From Rheinheimera sp. A13L (GTDB taxonomy: Bacteria; Pseudomonadota; Gammaproteobacteria; Enterobacterales; Alteromonadaceae): a stretch of DNA of 64,000 nt. The notes beneath the pieces are model-generated. The model worked only from the letters and a program-made list of their open reading frames with translations, did not search any database and was not told the origin of the DNA. The stretch covers positions 62,001-126,000 of the forward strand of contig NZ_AFHI01000006.1 in NCBI RefSeq assembly GCF_000217935.1, given 5' to 3'. This document shows, one piece after another, positions 18,929 to 27,544 of the stretch (positions within the stretch are counted from its first letter, which is position 1; each line of letters begins with the position of its first letter). The translations under genes and the position numbers were made by a program.

Positions 18929-18964
18929 AAAAAAGCCCCGCTGGTGAAAACCGCGGGGCTTTTT
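18929..18964. terminator. bidirectional terminator after fusA
   Basis: Six A bases, GCCCCGC, an 11-nt loop, GCGGGGC and five T bases form a classic intrinsic terminator usable from both directions. It is shared with the convergent YdeI-like gene. Confidence 0.85.
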
Positions 18965-18970
18965 ATTAAC

Positions 18971-19543
18971 CTATATTCCGCTATTGCATTTTTTTCCGGC
19001 TTCGCTGGCTTCCATTAATTTAGCCAGTCGGGATAAACGGGTTTCGGCTTTTTTAGCGCTACAGATCCAGTGCAGCAGCACCTTTTGATAACCAGGTGGA
19101 GTGCTTGCGAAAAACGACCAGGCTGCAGCATTGCTCTGAAAAATCTGCAGTTCTTCTGCTGACAAGCTGGCAACAGTAGCTTGCTCATGTGAATACACTG
19201 CAGATTTTTGCTCTGTCCTGTAAGAGAAGGCTAACTCCCCTGCAGCTGTCATCCGCCCTTGCGCGCGAAGATCTGCAATCTTATCTATATTGATTTGACT
19301 CCAGATAGAGCTCTTTTTACGGGGCGTAAAACGTATGCTGTAGCTTTGCTCATCAATACGCTTGCGCTTGCCATCGATCCAGCCAAAACATAAAGCTTCA
19401 TCCACAGACTCAGACCAGCTCATACAAGGCTTATCCGTCGTTACCTTATAAAAACCTACCAATAACTCTGTCGCAGTAGCAGCGTATAACTCCAGCCACA
19501 ATCGAAAGGCCTGTGAGCTGTCAAAAAATAACGGAGTTGTCAT
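18971..19543 (-). CDS. YdeI/OmpD-associated family protein
   Basis: A 190-residue cytosolic protein. The segment SWSESVDEALCFGWIDGKRKRID followed by SIRFTPRKKSSIWSQIN is the hallmark of the YdeI/OmpD-associated family, and the C-terminal part contains the family's WICSAKKAETRLSRLAKL stretch. Enterobacterial relatives were linked to peptide resistance and OmpD, but the biochemical role is unknown. The frame begins at 19555; ATG 19543 is chosen because GAGGAG lies five bases upstream. It converges on fusA. Confidence 0.88.
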   Translation of the reverse strand: MTTPLFFDSSQAFRLWLELYAATATELLVGFYKVTTDKPCMSWSESVDEALCFGWIDGKRKRIDEQSYSIRFTPRKKSSIWSQINIDKIADLRAQGRMTAAGELAFSYRTEQKSAVYSHEQATVASLSAEELQIFQSNAAAWSFFASTPPGYQKVLLHWICSAKKAETRLSRLAKLMEASEAGKKCNSGI

Positions 19544-19663
19544 CTTGCTCCTCATCCATTCTGGAAAAGCGCACTCTAACTGACTTAACTTTCAAAGAAC
19601 AGCCTGAACCTTTGCGTTGAGTGAAAACCCAATTTCGGATAATAGTCATGGATAAAAAGAGGT

Positions 19664-20038
19664 TTAATTCAGTACAGAAAAACTGATTGGGCAGTCAATA
19701 TGTTTCAGCATCTGGTTCACTATCACTGGCAGAGTAAAACTTGTGGTGTTGGTTAATGTTGCATTGATTAAAATGTCGCACTGGCTGAGATTTATCCCCT
19801 GGCGTACATAAAACATAGTAATGGCTTCGATGTTTTCCGGTGTCAGTATGACCAAAGCACTATAGTTGCGTGGCTTTGTATTTTTCTCATTGACTGTAAT
19901 TTCCGTACCGGCTTCATCTGCTGAGTGTTCAGTGTAAGAGGCTGAATCCAGTTCGCGGCACAAGGTCAGAGCCTGCATTTTGTTTAACTGACGAAATCGA
20001 AAACTGATGTCCATCATTGAATTATTCATCTTACTCAT
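19664..20038 (-). CDS. hypothetical protein next to a diguanylate cyclase
   Basis: I do not recognise this 124-residue protein. It has no signal peptide or membrane segment, and contains a conserved-looking core SALVILTPENIEAITMFYVRQGINLSQCDILINATLT. It begins 40 bases after the stop of the GGDEF gene on the same strand, so the two probably share a transcript. The ribosome site is weak. Confidence 0.55.
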   Translation of the reverse strand: MSKMNNSMMDISFRFRQLNKMQALTLCRELDSASYTEHSADEAGTEITVNEKNTKPRNYSALVILTPENIEAITMFYVRQGINLSQCDILINATLTNTTSFTLPVIVNQMLKHIDCPISFSVLN

Positions 20039-20077
20039 CTTTATCTTTTTGGATCCAAAGCTGCTTTTCAGAGCTCA

Positions 20078-20968
20078 TTAGTCCGGTTCTGTATCACTGT
20101 GATGCCGGAACAACACCACTTGCCGATCAGACCCTTTGGCCTGATACATGGCTGTATCTGCGTGTTTAATCAGCAACTGAGCTGTATCACCGTCAGCCGG
20201 AAAGAGCGCAATACCTATACTGATTTTTACGTGCAACGTCATACAGTTAAAAGTAACAGCTTCAGCCACCCGCACAGCTAACTTTTTAGCCAGAGTCAGC
20301 ACATCATTTTTGTCTTTTACTTCAAGCAGCAAACAAACAAATTCGTCACCGCCCCAGCGACTAACCATATCCCCTTCGCGAACAAAAGATTGTAACCGGT
20401 TCGCCACCATCAACAATACTTTGTCGCCCATCTCATGACCGTGACTGTCGTTAATGTGTTTAAACTTATCCACGTCAATAAACATCACGGCCAGTCCCCA
20501 ACCCTGCCGCTTTGCCTGAGCCAGCCCCTGGTTCAGAGCCAGCTCATAGGATGCGCGGTTCGCTAAGCCGGTCAGAGCATCGGTTAATGCCAGTTGTTGT
20601 GCCTGTCGTTCTGTCACCTGAGACTGTAATAAATCATCCCGCACTGTGGCTAAGTCTGCTTTCATACTATCAAGTTCAGATTCAATACCTATACGCACAG
20701 CTATTTCATTGGCAAGTTTAACATTCACCCTTTTTAAATCCTCTGCCGCTTTTGCCACTCTGATTTCAGCATCTGCATTTTGAGTAAGGGCTATCCTCAT
20801 GGTTTGAATTGAAGCATTCCGTTGCTTTAAAACATCATTCACCGACGCCAGTTCACCGGCAGCCCTGCCAACATCTATTTTAATTTCTTCATTTTTTTTC
20901 AGTACACCATGCAGCGTCGCCCTTTTGACGGTCACCTTTTTCACGGGCACTTGCGGTTTTGCTGACAT
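20078..20968 (-). CDS. GGDEF-domain diguanylate cyclase, cytosolic
   Basis: A 296-residue protein with an N-terminal coiled-coil-like region (about 1-125) and a C-terminal GGDEF domain. The active-site motif is GGDEF in SRWGGDEFVCLL, with the substrate and metal site in MFIDVDKFKHINDSHGHEMGD in shortened family form. It should make cyclic di-GMP from GTP. There is no RxxD inhibitory site four residues before the motif in obvious form. No membrane segment or sensory domain was seen, so input may come through the coiled coil or the small co-transcribed protein. AGAGGT precedes ATG 20968. Confidence 0.9.
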   Translation of the reverse strand: MSAKPQVPVKKVTVKRATLHGVLKKNEEIKIDVGRAAGELASVNDVLKQRNASIQTMRIALTQNADAEIRVAKAAEDLKRVNVKLANEIAVRIGIESELDSMKADLATVRDDLLQSQVTERQAQQLALTDALTGLANRASYELALNQGLAQAKRQGWGLAVMFIDVDKFKHINDSHGHEMGDKVLLMVANRLQSFVREGDMVSRWGGDEFVCLLLEVKDKNDVLTLAKKLAVRVAEAVTFNCMTLHVKISIGIALFPADGDTAQLLIKHADTAMYQAKGSDRQVVLFRHHSDTEPD

Positions 20969-21006
20969 GGTTACCTCTTTATAAAAACAACAGCTTCAGA
21001 ACCAGC

Positions 21007-21783
21007 TTAAACCGTTGGCAGTTTGACCACAGGAATAGCGGCTACATTAGTGATCACTTGTCGTTGTGGCAGATAAGGCAGTAATAATTCAGTTTCCTTT
21101 TTAACTACGCCGTAGCATTCACAACTCAAGGTTTCCAGTTTGTCTCTGTCCAGCACCTTAATCAGGCCACGCGAATAAGAAATGACGCCCAGCTGTTGCA
21201 GCTTTAATGCTGCCTGAGTAACGCCTTCACGGCGAACACCCAGCATATTGCCAATAAATTCCTGCGTCATAGTCAACTGATTGTGCGATAAGCGGTCCAT
21301 AGACAATAACAGCCAGCGGCAAAGTTGCTGATCGATGGAGTGGTGCCTGTTGCATACTGCTGTCTGAGCCACCTGGGTGATCAGGGCCTGGGTGTATCGC
21401 AACATCAACAGCAATAACTGGCCGTGCCGGTTAAATTCTTCTTTCACCATAGGCCGGGGTAAACGATAGGCGTGGCCGGCACTTTGCACTATAGAGCGGC
21501 TTGGTGTGCCCTGTCCTCCCATAAACAAGGAGATGCCTAATAACCCCTCATTCCCCACCACCAGAATGGCTGTAGAAGCACCATTTTCCATAATGTACTG
21601 TAGCGATACTATGGCGTCCGTTGGAAAATAAACATGGCGCATAGTACGGCCTGATTCGTACATCAAAGAGCGCAGTGGCAGCGGCACCAATTCCAGATGC
21701 GGAAACAAACGGGCCTGAACATCAGGTGCTAAAGCCGCCAGCAGATGATTTTGCTGCGGATGCGGTTTGGGTTTTGTTGACAT
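21007..21783 (-). CDS. Crp/Fnr-family regulator, paralog 1
   Basis: A 258-residue regulator with a cNMP-like sensor half (about 20-140, including MRHVYFPTDAIVSLQYIM and GNEGLLGISLFMGG) and a C-terminal winged helix. The helix-turn-helix is TMTQEFIGNMLGVRREGVTQAALKL. There is no FNR-type cysteine cluster at the N-terminus. It is very similar along its whole length to the regulator at 46401-47126, about four in five residues identical by eye, with an extra C-terminal tail of about 17 residues. Both genes carry a similar palindrome about 85 bases before the start, suggesting autoregulation or cross-regulation. The signal sensed is unknown. Confidence 0.9.
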   Translation of the reverse strand: MSTKPKPHPQQNHLLAALAPDVQARLFPHLELVPLPLRSLMYESGRTMRHVYFPTDAIVSLQYIMENGASTAILVVGNEGLLGISLFMGGQGTPSRSIVQSAGHAYRLPRPMVKEEFNRHGQLLLLMLRYTQALITQVAQTAVCNRHHSIDQQLCRWLLLSMDRLSHNQLTMTQEFIGNMLGVRREGVTQAALKLQQLGVISYSRGLIKVLDRDKLETLSCECYGVVKKETELLLPYLPQRQVITNVAAIPVVKLPTV

Positions 21784-22136
21784 GCAATTCCTCTGATTGG
21801 AATGGTGATCAGGATCCGGTTAAACCGGCTGAAGATACTGCTTAGCTCAAAACAACTTCTGTGCGATATCGCACCCAAGCTCAAAACTTCACTTAACAAA
21901 ACACCAGGTCAAAAACCACTGGTAAGTGCATTGCAGTTAAAGGAAAAAAGCAGATGTTTTAAGCCAGGATGCAACTGAAAAACCTTGTGGTCTTTTCACT
22001 TACAAAAATCATATAAGAACTGTACGGATCGCCCTTGCAGGATAGAGGCGAAGAAATGACTAACGGCGCTTAACATAGCACAGTAATGAGACAGAGTTAC
22101 GGATATATCGCGGACAGCTGAAGCAGGATCAAGCCG
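21784..22136. other. intergenic region upstream of Crp/Fnr paralog 1
   Basis: No gene seen. It holds the regulator's leader with the palindrome at 21861-21874 and, further right, sequence without recognisable structure. Confidence 0.5.
21861..21874. promoter_or_regulatory. palindrome GTGCGATATCGCAC before Crp/Fnr paralog 1
   Basis: A perfect 14-base palindrome centred about 84 bases before the start codon. It matches 11 of 14 positions of the site at 46307-46320 before the second paralog, at nearly the same distance. It is a candidate operator of these regulators. Confidence 0.5.
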
Positions 22137-22553
22137 TCAGACTGAAGAGGTCCGAATCATAGTAAGCCTTGCAGCAAACAGAGGCCAAAGCAGTAGCGCA
22201 ATACTTTGACCATACAATTTATACAGTGACCAGATTTGCGGACTGACAACTATGCTAAATATCCATCCAAACAATGCAAGAGCGATAAAGAGCACTATCA
22301 GCATCAGGTTAAAGCTGCACCATGCCGCAGCGTGAAGCTTGAGCCTGCGTCCCCATACCAGATAAGTTAAGCCTTTGCTTTGCATCAGTGAAGCCAGAAT
22401 AAATAACAGGCCAAACATACCCCAGAAAGCGGTTGGCCATAAGGTTGTCGTATTAACCAGCTTGCCAACCAAACCAAATGAGTCATTTAACAACGCCATG
22501 CCGGGCAATAGCAGCATTATTAAAAACAGATATCGCCAATACAATGCCCACAT
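22137..22553 (-). CDS. hypothetical four-helix membrane protein
   Basis: A 138-residue protein with four hydrophobic segments, at about 7-25, 40-60, 75-100 and 110-130, and short charged loops. I do not recognise the family. The start ATG 22553 is preceded by AGAGA. It lies 31 bases after the next upstream gene on the same strand, also a small membrane protein, and may be co-transcribed with it. Confidence 0.6.
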   Translation of the reverse strand: MWALYWRYLFLIMLLLPGMALLNDSFGLVGKLVNTTTLWPTAFWGMFGLLFILASLMQSKGLTYLVWGRRLKLHAAAWCSFNLMLIVLFIALALFGWIFSIVVSPQIWSLYKLYGQSIALLLWPLFAARLTMIRTSSV

Positions 22554-22583
22554 TTATTTATCTCTCTGACGCCCTCGGAACAC

Positions 22584-22874
22584 TTAAACCAAAGCCGCAT
22601 ACACACTATTTAAACCAGCTGCAGCACCACAAAACACAGCTGAAAGCAAAGCGACAACACGAACCCGCTGATGATACTTTTGCTGCTCAATAGCCAGAGG
22701 CTGCACTCGTTGTCTGCCTGTCATAAAAAGCACAACAGACAAGAGCAATAAACCAGGCATCAGAAAAGGGGCTTGACTAAACACAACAGCTATCGCTGCT
22801 GCAGCAACCAGCAGTGACAAGCCAAACCAAAGGCTGGCAAGCACTATATTGTGAGGTGGTTTTTCTGTATACAA
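22584..22874 (-). CDS. hypothetical small membrane protein (TTG start)
   Basis: A 96-residue frame with three hydrophobic segments (LASLWFGLSLLVAAAAIAVV, FLMPGLLLLSVVLFM and VVALLSAVFCGAAAGLN). The start codon appears to be TTG 22874 with GGAG eight bases upstream; nearby ATGs are in another frame. No family recognised. Probably in one transcript with the gene at 22137. Confidence 0.55.
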   Translation of the reverse strand: MYTEKPPHNIVLASLWFGLSLLVAAAAIAVVFSQAPFLMPGLLLLSVVLFMTGRQRVQPLAIEQQKYHQRVRVVALLSAVFCGAAAGLNSVYAALV

Positions 22875-22907
22875 AGGCTCATCTCCATTTTAGAGCAGCT
22901 TCAAAAC

Positions 22908-22941
22908 CACAGAAAACAGCGGTCTTCGGCTGCTTTCTGTG
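22908..22941 (-). terminator. hairpin terminator after the NTF2-like gene
   Basis: Thirteen-base arms with one mismatch (CACAGAAA... with ...TTTCTGTG) enclose an 8-nt loop, followed on the minus strand by GGTTTTG. It lies 39 bases after the stop of the gene at 22980. Confidence 0.5.
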
Positions 22942-22979
22942 ATGAATTAGTTATGCTTGCAAAGTGACTGCAGCACATC

Positions 22980-23441
22980 CTATTTACTGTAGCGGCGTAT
23001 CACTGATACCTTGCCAGCTTCAAGCTCCAACACATCCAGTGCAGTTTTAGCGTAACTAAATTCTGAGCCATCGGCACGTTTTCCGCTGGCTGAAAACTTA
23101 TGTTTAATCACCACAGCATTGTAGCCAACTTCATAACTCATCAGTTCAGCCTTGTATTCAGTATGGCCGCCTAAATAATGTGTCATGCCCTTACGCATCA
23201 GTGCTTTGCCGTCAGGCTCACGCGAATCATCAGGCGCATTTGGAAAATGCTGATTGCCCACATCTTCAGTCAAAAAAGACAGGTAATGTTCTAAATCTTC
23301 TTTGGTCGCATCAGGCTGCTGAGTCGCCACCTGAGCCTGATAATAAGCTTTTACAAAAGCGTCATAGTCAAAATCATCCGCAGCAACATGTGCATGATAA
23401 AAAGCAACCAACCCAAACAGCGCTACCAGTACCTTTTTCAT
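22980..23441 (-). CDS. secreted NTF2/SnoaL-like protein
   Basis: A 153-residue protein with a signal peptide (MKKVLVALFGLVAFYHAHVAA) and one NTF2-like fold domain: helical start with YDAFVKAYYQAQVA, LEHYLSFLTEDVGNQHFPNAP, and a terminal strand pattern ALDVLELEAGKVSVIRRY. SnoaL-like proteins are varied in function; the secreted form here may bind or hydrolyse a small molecule, but nothing specific is visible. AAAGGA precedes ATG 23441. Confidence 0.75.
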   Translation of the reverse strand: MKKVLVALFGLVAFYHAHVAADDFDYDAFVKAYYQAQVATQQPDATKEDLEHYLSFLTEDVGNQHFPNAPDDSREPDGKALMRKGMTHYLGGHTEYKAELMSYEVGYNAVVIKHKFSASGKRADGSEFSYAKTALDVLELEAGKVSVIRRYSK

Positions 23442-23529
23442 CTAAGTTCCTTTTATTAATCTGTATCAACATAACAATAGAGCGCAGCCGACAGAGAATT
23501 AAACTCTGATTTGCAGAATGCGCAAAATA

Positions 23530-24171
23530 TTATTTAATTTCAATACCATGCTGAGCGTATTTTTCTTCAAAATCGTTCACTGTAACTGCTGTATATTTTT
23601 CTACAAAAGCAGCCAGATGACCAATGTTGTTAAAGCTGTTGGCAAAGGCTTCTTCCTTGTCGTGGTTTGCTCTTGATATTTGTACAGAGTAGCCTCCAGA
23701 CTCTTTCGATAGGGTCACTGTTGTTTTGTCCGTACCGTTCAGCTTTTCGACAACCAAAACAGGCTCAGCGGTAAGCAATGTCTCAAGCAAAGCTGCTTTT
23801 AAATAATCTTTGTTTTTCAACCAGACAGCACTATCGGCCTTGCTGTATTGATACAAAGCATAGATGACTGGCAGACTCAATACAGTCGCTACTATGACCT
23901 CCAGTGATTGTTTCTCGTCGGCCCAAAAAGCCGCGACCAGCTGTATTAAGGTTGCAATAGAAACCAAATAAAAGAACCGACGCCAGACGGCCGCATTCCA
24001 AATCCTTTTTTCCAGTGCATAACCAAAAAATCCCAGCAAATAGATCACCGAAAGCAAGGTGCTGATCATATTGGCTACTGAAAACTGCCCTACTAAAATG
24101 CTGCCATAAACACTGAAGGCAATAAGCACCAGGTAAACAATGCCATAGCTTACTAACAAACTTTTCTTCAT
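23530..24171 (-). CDS. hypothetical membrane protein
   Basis: A 213-residue protein with four N-terminal hydrophobic segments (about 1-120), then a soluble C-terminal half with AVTVNDFEEKYAQHGIEIK at the end. No family recognised. A GTG at 24183 is in frame, but GGTGGAG lies directly upstream of ATG 24171. It is transcribed from the same strand as its neighbours, separated by about 60-90 bases. Confidence 0.6.
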   Translation of the reverse strand: MKKSLLVSYGIVYLVLIAFSVYGSILVGQFSVANMISTLLSVIYLLGFFGYALEKRIWNAAVWRRFFYLVSIATLIQLVAAFWADEKQSLEVIVATVLSLPVIYALYQYSKADSAVWLKNKDYLKAALLETLLTAEPVLVVEKLNGTDKTTVTLSKESGGYSVQISRANHDKEEAFANSFNNIGHLAAFVEKYTAVTVNDFEEKYAQHGIEIK

Positions 24172-24235
24172 CCAAAACTCCACCTATATGGCATCTTTCA
24201 CTACAGCCTTTGTCGTTCAATAAACTGACCAGTGA

Positions 24236-25045
24236 TTAATCTGACTCTGATTTCTCCAGCAATAACTGCAGTTCACTGAGCACCAATTCCGGCTCATCAA
24301 ACTGCACGTAGTGACCGCTTTTTTTGGTTAATACAGCCCTGCCTTGCGGAAATGCTGTTGCCCATTGCTGCCACATCTCGCCCCACATCTGGCGGGCTTG
24401 CTCGGTGAAAAACAGGTTGCCTGGCTTTTCATGAGTTTTAACCGAAGCAATAACTGTGACTGGCATATCTTTGATTTGCGGGTAATCCGGCAGCGGTCTT
24501 TTACTCCAGAAATCCAGATACTGGTTCGACATACCATTGGCCATATCATCCAGCTTGATTTGCGCTATTTCGCGATTCGCTCGCTGCAAATCGATGGCAC
24601 GCATAATATCGACATCATGCTCAGAGGAAGGGTCTAGCATCAAGAGTGCTTTCACCTGTGCTGGGTAAGTTGCGGCGAAATCCCGGGCTATACTGCCACC
24701 ATAGGAATGCGACACCAGTATAACTGGCGCTGTTATATTCAGTTTGAGCAGAAGCTCGCTGGCATAATCGGCGTAATCACGTGATGTAAAATGGCGTTTT
24801 ATAGCGGTGGAGTTGCCGTTGCCAGCCCTGGAGTAACGGATCACAGTGGCCTGCTTTGCCATACGCTGAAATACCGGTTCCCAGTCTGACATTGCAGCAC
24901 CACCACCAGCTTCCAGCAAAATAACGGTTTTACCTCTCCCCGCCATTTCATATTCAAGTTCAGCATCTTTCACTTGTACTAATTTGCTGCCTGCGGCAGA
25001 AAGGAAAAAAGACAACAGTGCACAAATCACCAGAATAAACTTCAA
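24236..25045 (-). CDS. secreted alpha/beta hydrolase
   Basis: A 269-residue alpha/beta-hydrolase with an N-terminal signal peptide (FILVICALLSFFLSAAGS). The oxyanion region VILLEAGGGAAMSDWEPVFQ, nucleophile elbow SHSYGG, acid-bearing MLDPSSEHD and the histidine in SGHYVQFDEPELV give a complete catalytic set. The substrate is unknown; it may be an esterase or lipase-like enzyme of the periplasm. The start is TTG 25045, six bases after AAGGAG. Confidence 0.85.
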   Translation of the reverse strand: MKFILVICALLSFFLSAAGSKLVQVKDAELEYEMAGRGKTVILLEAGGGAAMSDWEPVFQRMAKQATVIRYSRAGNGNSTAIKRHFTSRDYADYASELLLKLNITAPVILVSHSYGGSIARDFAATYPAQVKALLMLDPSSEHDVDIMRAIDLQRANREIAQIKLDDMANGMSNQYLDFWSKRPLPDYPQIKDMPVTVIASVKTHEKPGNLFFTEQARQMWGEMWQQWATAFPQGRAVLTKKSGHYVQFDEPELVLSELQLLLEKSESD

Positions 25046-25132
25046 ACTAACTCCTTACTCAAACTCAATGATAAAGAACCGACCAGAACACTGCGCTCTC
25101 ACTACTGACGAATCAAACGCAGAATTTCTTTT

Positions 25133-25471
25133 TTACTTTTCAGCATTTTCAGTGATCAGTAAAGTAGTACAGTCTGGGCTTTTAAGCTGAACTGGCACAA
25201 AAGAATTGATATCTGCTGAATAGATATCGCCAGACCAGAGATTAGGCTGTGCGACGTCAGGAAGCAGATTTTTCACCACAGTTAATCCCTCAGCCCCGGC
25301 GTTCAACGAATGCTGTTTCACTTTAATTGTTTGCAGGCTGGTATCAAGCACCAGAGAAACATCTTTTTCCGCGTGTTTCCAAATGCCGGCAATATCACAG
25401 GACTGGCTAAATACTGGAAATGACACAAGAGCAATAATGAAACTCAGTGATATAAATGCGGTGTAAAACAT
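25133..25471 (-). CDS. hypothetical secreted protein
   Basis: A 112-residue protein with a signal peptide ending near VFSQS. The mature part starts CDIAGIWKHAEKDVSLVLD, reminiscent of small lipocalin-like or DUF-type secreted proteins in which the conserved GxW is near the N-terminus, but no family is assigned. AAGGA precedes ATG 25471. Confidence 0.6.
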   Translation of the reverse strand: MFYTAFISLSFIIALVSFPVFSQSCDIAGIWKHAEKDVSLVLDTSLQTIKVKQHSLNAGAEGLTVVKNLLPDVAQPNLWSGDIYSADINSFVPVQLKSPDCTTLLITENAEK

Positions 25472-25529
25472 ACTCTTCCTTGTTTAAACCACTTTCGAAG
25501 ACCGCAACATTCTATAGTTGAAAAGCGGT

Positions 25530-26081
25530 TCAGGTGAGCGTTTTTTTCTGCTGTTTAGCCAGATAATGTTCAATTTCGAGTGCCGACTGCTGAATAGTTA
25601 ATCCGGTGCTGTTGAGATGGAAAGTTTCAACTTCAGCTATATTCACAGAAAAATCGAATCGGTTCAGATAATCCTCAAGATAAAGTTTCGACTGAATTTT
25701 ATTGGTGTTTTTCCGTTGTTCAGACGTCACCCGACTAATGTGTTCTTCCAGATCACAGGATAATCTGACAAAGTCGGCCTTGATCTGATGCTCATTGAGC
25801 AGCTCAAAAAGGCCTTCGATAAAGTAATTACTGGCCGGATAAACGTAACAGAAGGTAAAAACGATTCCTGCGACTTTCTTGTCAATCAGCGTTCTGAATG
25901 CGTCTAAGCAAATCTTGCGTTGGTACTTTTCAAACCCCGTATTACCAAAGCCCACAACAGCACAAGCAATGTCAAAAGCCAGATGCTGAGGAAATAGATG
26001 CCACTCGTTTCGTTTTGCCAGCTCACGTCCGACGCTTTCTTTGCCGACGCCTGAGGCACCATAAATCATCACAAATTTCAT
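25530..26081 (-). CDS. P-loop nucleotide kinase-like protein
   Basis: A 183-residue protein with a Walker A motif GASGVGKES at residues 9-17 and the general layout of small-molecule kinases of the shikimate/gluconate kinase group: a central IVFTFCYVYP strand and a later lid-like region SRVTSEQRKNTNKIQSK. The substrate is unknown. AAGGAAG is upstream of ATG 26081. Single gene among other small minus-strand genes. Confidence 0.72.
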   Translation of the reverse strand: MKFVMIYGASGVGKESVGRELAKRNEWHLFPQHLAFDIACAVVGFGNTGFEKYQRKICLDAFRTLIDKKVAGIVFTFCYVYPASNYFIEGLFELLNEHQIKADFVRLSCDLEEHISRVTSEQRKNTNKIQSKLYLEDYLNRFDFSVNIAEVETFHLNSTGLTIQQSALEIEHYLAKQQKKTLT

Positions 26082-26126
26082 GCTTATCTTCCTTGAATAA
26101 TAAAACGCCGCATAAAGAACTGAAAC

Positions 26127-26537
26127 TCACTCTTTACCGCTACGGCCTTTTGGCCGAACAACAAACCAGCTAGCCAAAACCAATAAGCCAAAAGCGCTGT
26201 ACAGCAGAATAAATACCCATTCCGGCGCTGTGTAAAACAGCAACTGATGTAACCAGTGCTGAATAAAAGAGCCTGAGTAAGTCACAGCTCCGGCTTCTTT
26301 TCGAAGTGCCATTTCCCAAATGGTTAAAGGGCAAATCACACCCAACCAGGATTGCAGGACCACTATGCCAATAGCAAACAAATGCAGCAACCTGAAGGCC
26401 AGGTTTCTGACCCACAGCCAGTTCAGGAAATACCCCAGATAAATAGCCAAAAGCCCAAAGACGACAAAACAGACAAAAAGCACATGTACCAGCAAAATCG
26501 CATCAGCCACTACAAGCAGCAGCAGTTCTCTGGACAT
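26127..26537 (-). CDS. DUF2784 family membrane protein
   Basis: A 136-residue membrane protein with four hydrophobic segments. The pattern ADAILLVHVLFVCFVVFG, then RLLHLFAIGIVVLQSWLGVICPLTIWE and a last LYSAFGLLVLASWFVVRPK, matches DUF2784, whose function is unknown. TTG 26552 is in frame but GAGAGGA lies before ATG 26537. Confidence 0.78.
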   Translation of the reverse strand: MSRELLLLVVADAILLVHVLFVCFVVFGLLAIYLGYFLNWLWVRNLAFRLLHLFAIGIVVLQSWLGVICPLTIWEMALRKEAGAVTYSGSFIQHWLHQLLFYTAPEWVFILLYSAFGLLVLASWFVVRPKGRSGKE

Positions 26538-26600
26538 GGCATTTCCTCTCAATGTCTATTTATTGGCAGTGACCAGACAAGTTTAACGTTACACGCGCTG

Positions 26601-27101
26601 TTAGTACTGCTCTGCACGACGACCTGAGCGCATGAGTCTGAACGGCAACATAATCAGCATATTTAATAACAAAGCCAACACCACACCAAACAACAAGCCA
26701 CTTGCATTGAGCGGTATTCCCACTTTGAAATTCTGTAGCACTTCTTTCACCACATGAACTCTGTCGGGATGCAGCATAAAGATCATCTTCTCTAACAAAT
26801 TGCCATGGGCAAAGATATCCATGCCGCTGGTTAACTCCTGCAATAACTCAACAGTTTGCCGTTTTTGTTCTGCATCCGTTCTGACACTGGGTTCAGCGTT
26901 TTTCAGGTGGTTATCAATCATAGAGTTCACGTCAGCAAACTGATGGGCTTTTGCAGTGGCTTCGTAGCCATCCACTTGCCATTTGGTGGCACTGTAGAGG
27001 CCTGACAAATACTGATGATAATGATCGACCAGCAAAGGCATTTGCAGCGCTAAAATTAACGCTGCACCAAAAACCAACTTATCGAGCAGTCTTCCAATCA
27101 A
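26601..27101 (-). CDS. DUF2937-like membrane protein
   Basis: A 166-residue protein with one helix at each end (VFGAALILALQMPLLVDHY and LLFGVVLALLLNMLIMLPF) and a helical, probably periplasmic middle. The arrangement and the LALQMPLLVDHYHQYLSGL start resemble DUF2937, a family of unknown function. The start appears to be TTG 27101 with no strong ribosome site, so the N-terminus is uncertain. Confidence 0.65.
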   Translation of the reverse strand: MIGRLLDKLVFGAALILALQMPLLVDHYHQYLSGLYSATKWQVDGYEATAKAHQFADVNSMIDNHLKNAEPSVRTDAEQKRQTVELLQELTSGMDIFAHGNLLEKMIFMLHPDRVHVVKEVLQNFKVGIPLNASGLLFGVVLALLLNMLIMLPFRLMRSGRRAEQY

Positions 27102-27157
27102 AATGAAGCGTCCTGTATCCGGTTATCGAATTAAAAATAGTTATGCGGTGAAAATAG

Positions 27158-27466
27158 TTATGCTGTGAAGGCAAACACCAGGGCCAGCATTAAAACAGCC
27201 AGTCCCCAGGGAAATGGCGACGCCCACCAACTGAATGAATTTTCCCGCGCCGCAATGGAATCCTGTCGCAGTTGTGCTGTTTTTTCGTGAGTGGGTTCAA
27301 ACTTTGCTTTTAGTTGCGGCCCGGGAAATAATCCAAAGGTAACCCCCAGTACTATCACATACCAGCCAGCGTTAGAGTGAGCCGGAAAATACCAAAGCAT
27401 AAAGAGGCCAATACTCAGCAACACGCAAAAGCTTATCAGTTCAATTTTTGTAGGTAGTTTCATCAT
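27158..27466 (-). CDS. hypothetical small membrane protein
   Basis: A 102-residue protein with three hydrophobic segments (about 9-25, 32-47 and 82-101) and a charged loop KFEPTHEKTAQLRQDS. No family recognised. ATG 27466 has only a weak ribosome site. It lies between the terminator of the P-type ATPase gene and the DUF2937-like gene. Confidence 0.55.
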   Translation of the reverse strand: MMKLPTKIELISFCVLLSIGLFMLWYFPAHSNAGWYVIVLGVTFGLFPGPQLKAKFEPTHEKTAQLRQDSIAARENSFSWWASPFPWGLAVLMLALVFAFTA

Positions 27467-27497
27467 TTTAACCCGTCTGGACCAACAGATTAAAAGG

Positions 27498-27532
27498 CAG
27501 CATTTTGCACTGAACTCCAGTGCAAAATGCTG
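27498..27532 (-). terminator. terminator after the P-type ATPase gene
   Basis: A perfect 15-bp stem (CAGCATTTTGCACTG with CAGTGCAAAATGCTG) with a 5-nt loop is followed on the minus strand by CCTTTTAA. It starts 13 bases after the ATPase stop. Confidence 0.75.
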
Positions 27533-27544
27533 ATAGCTAAGCTG

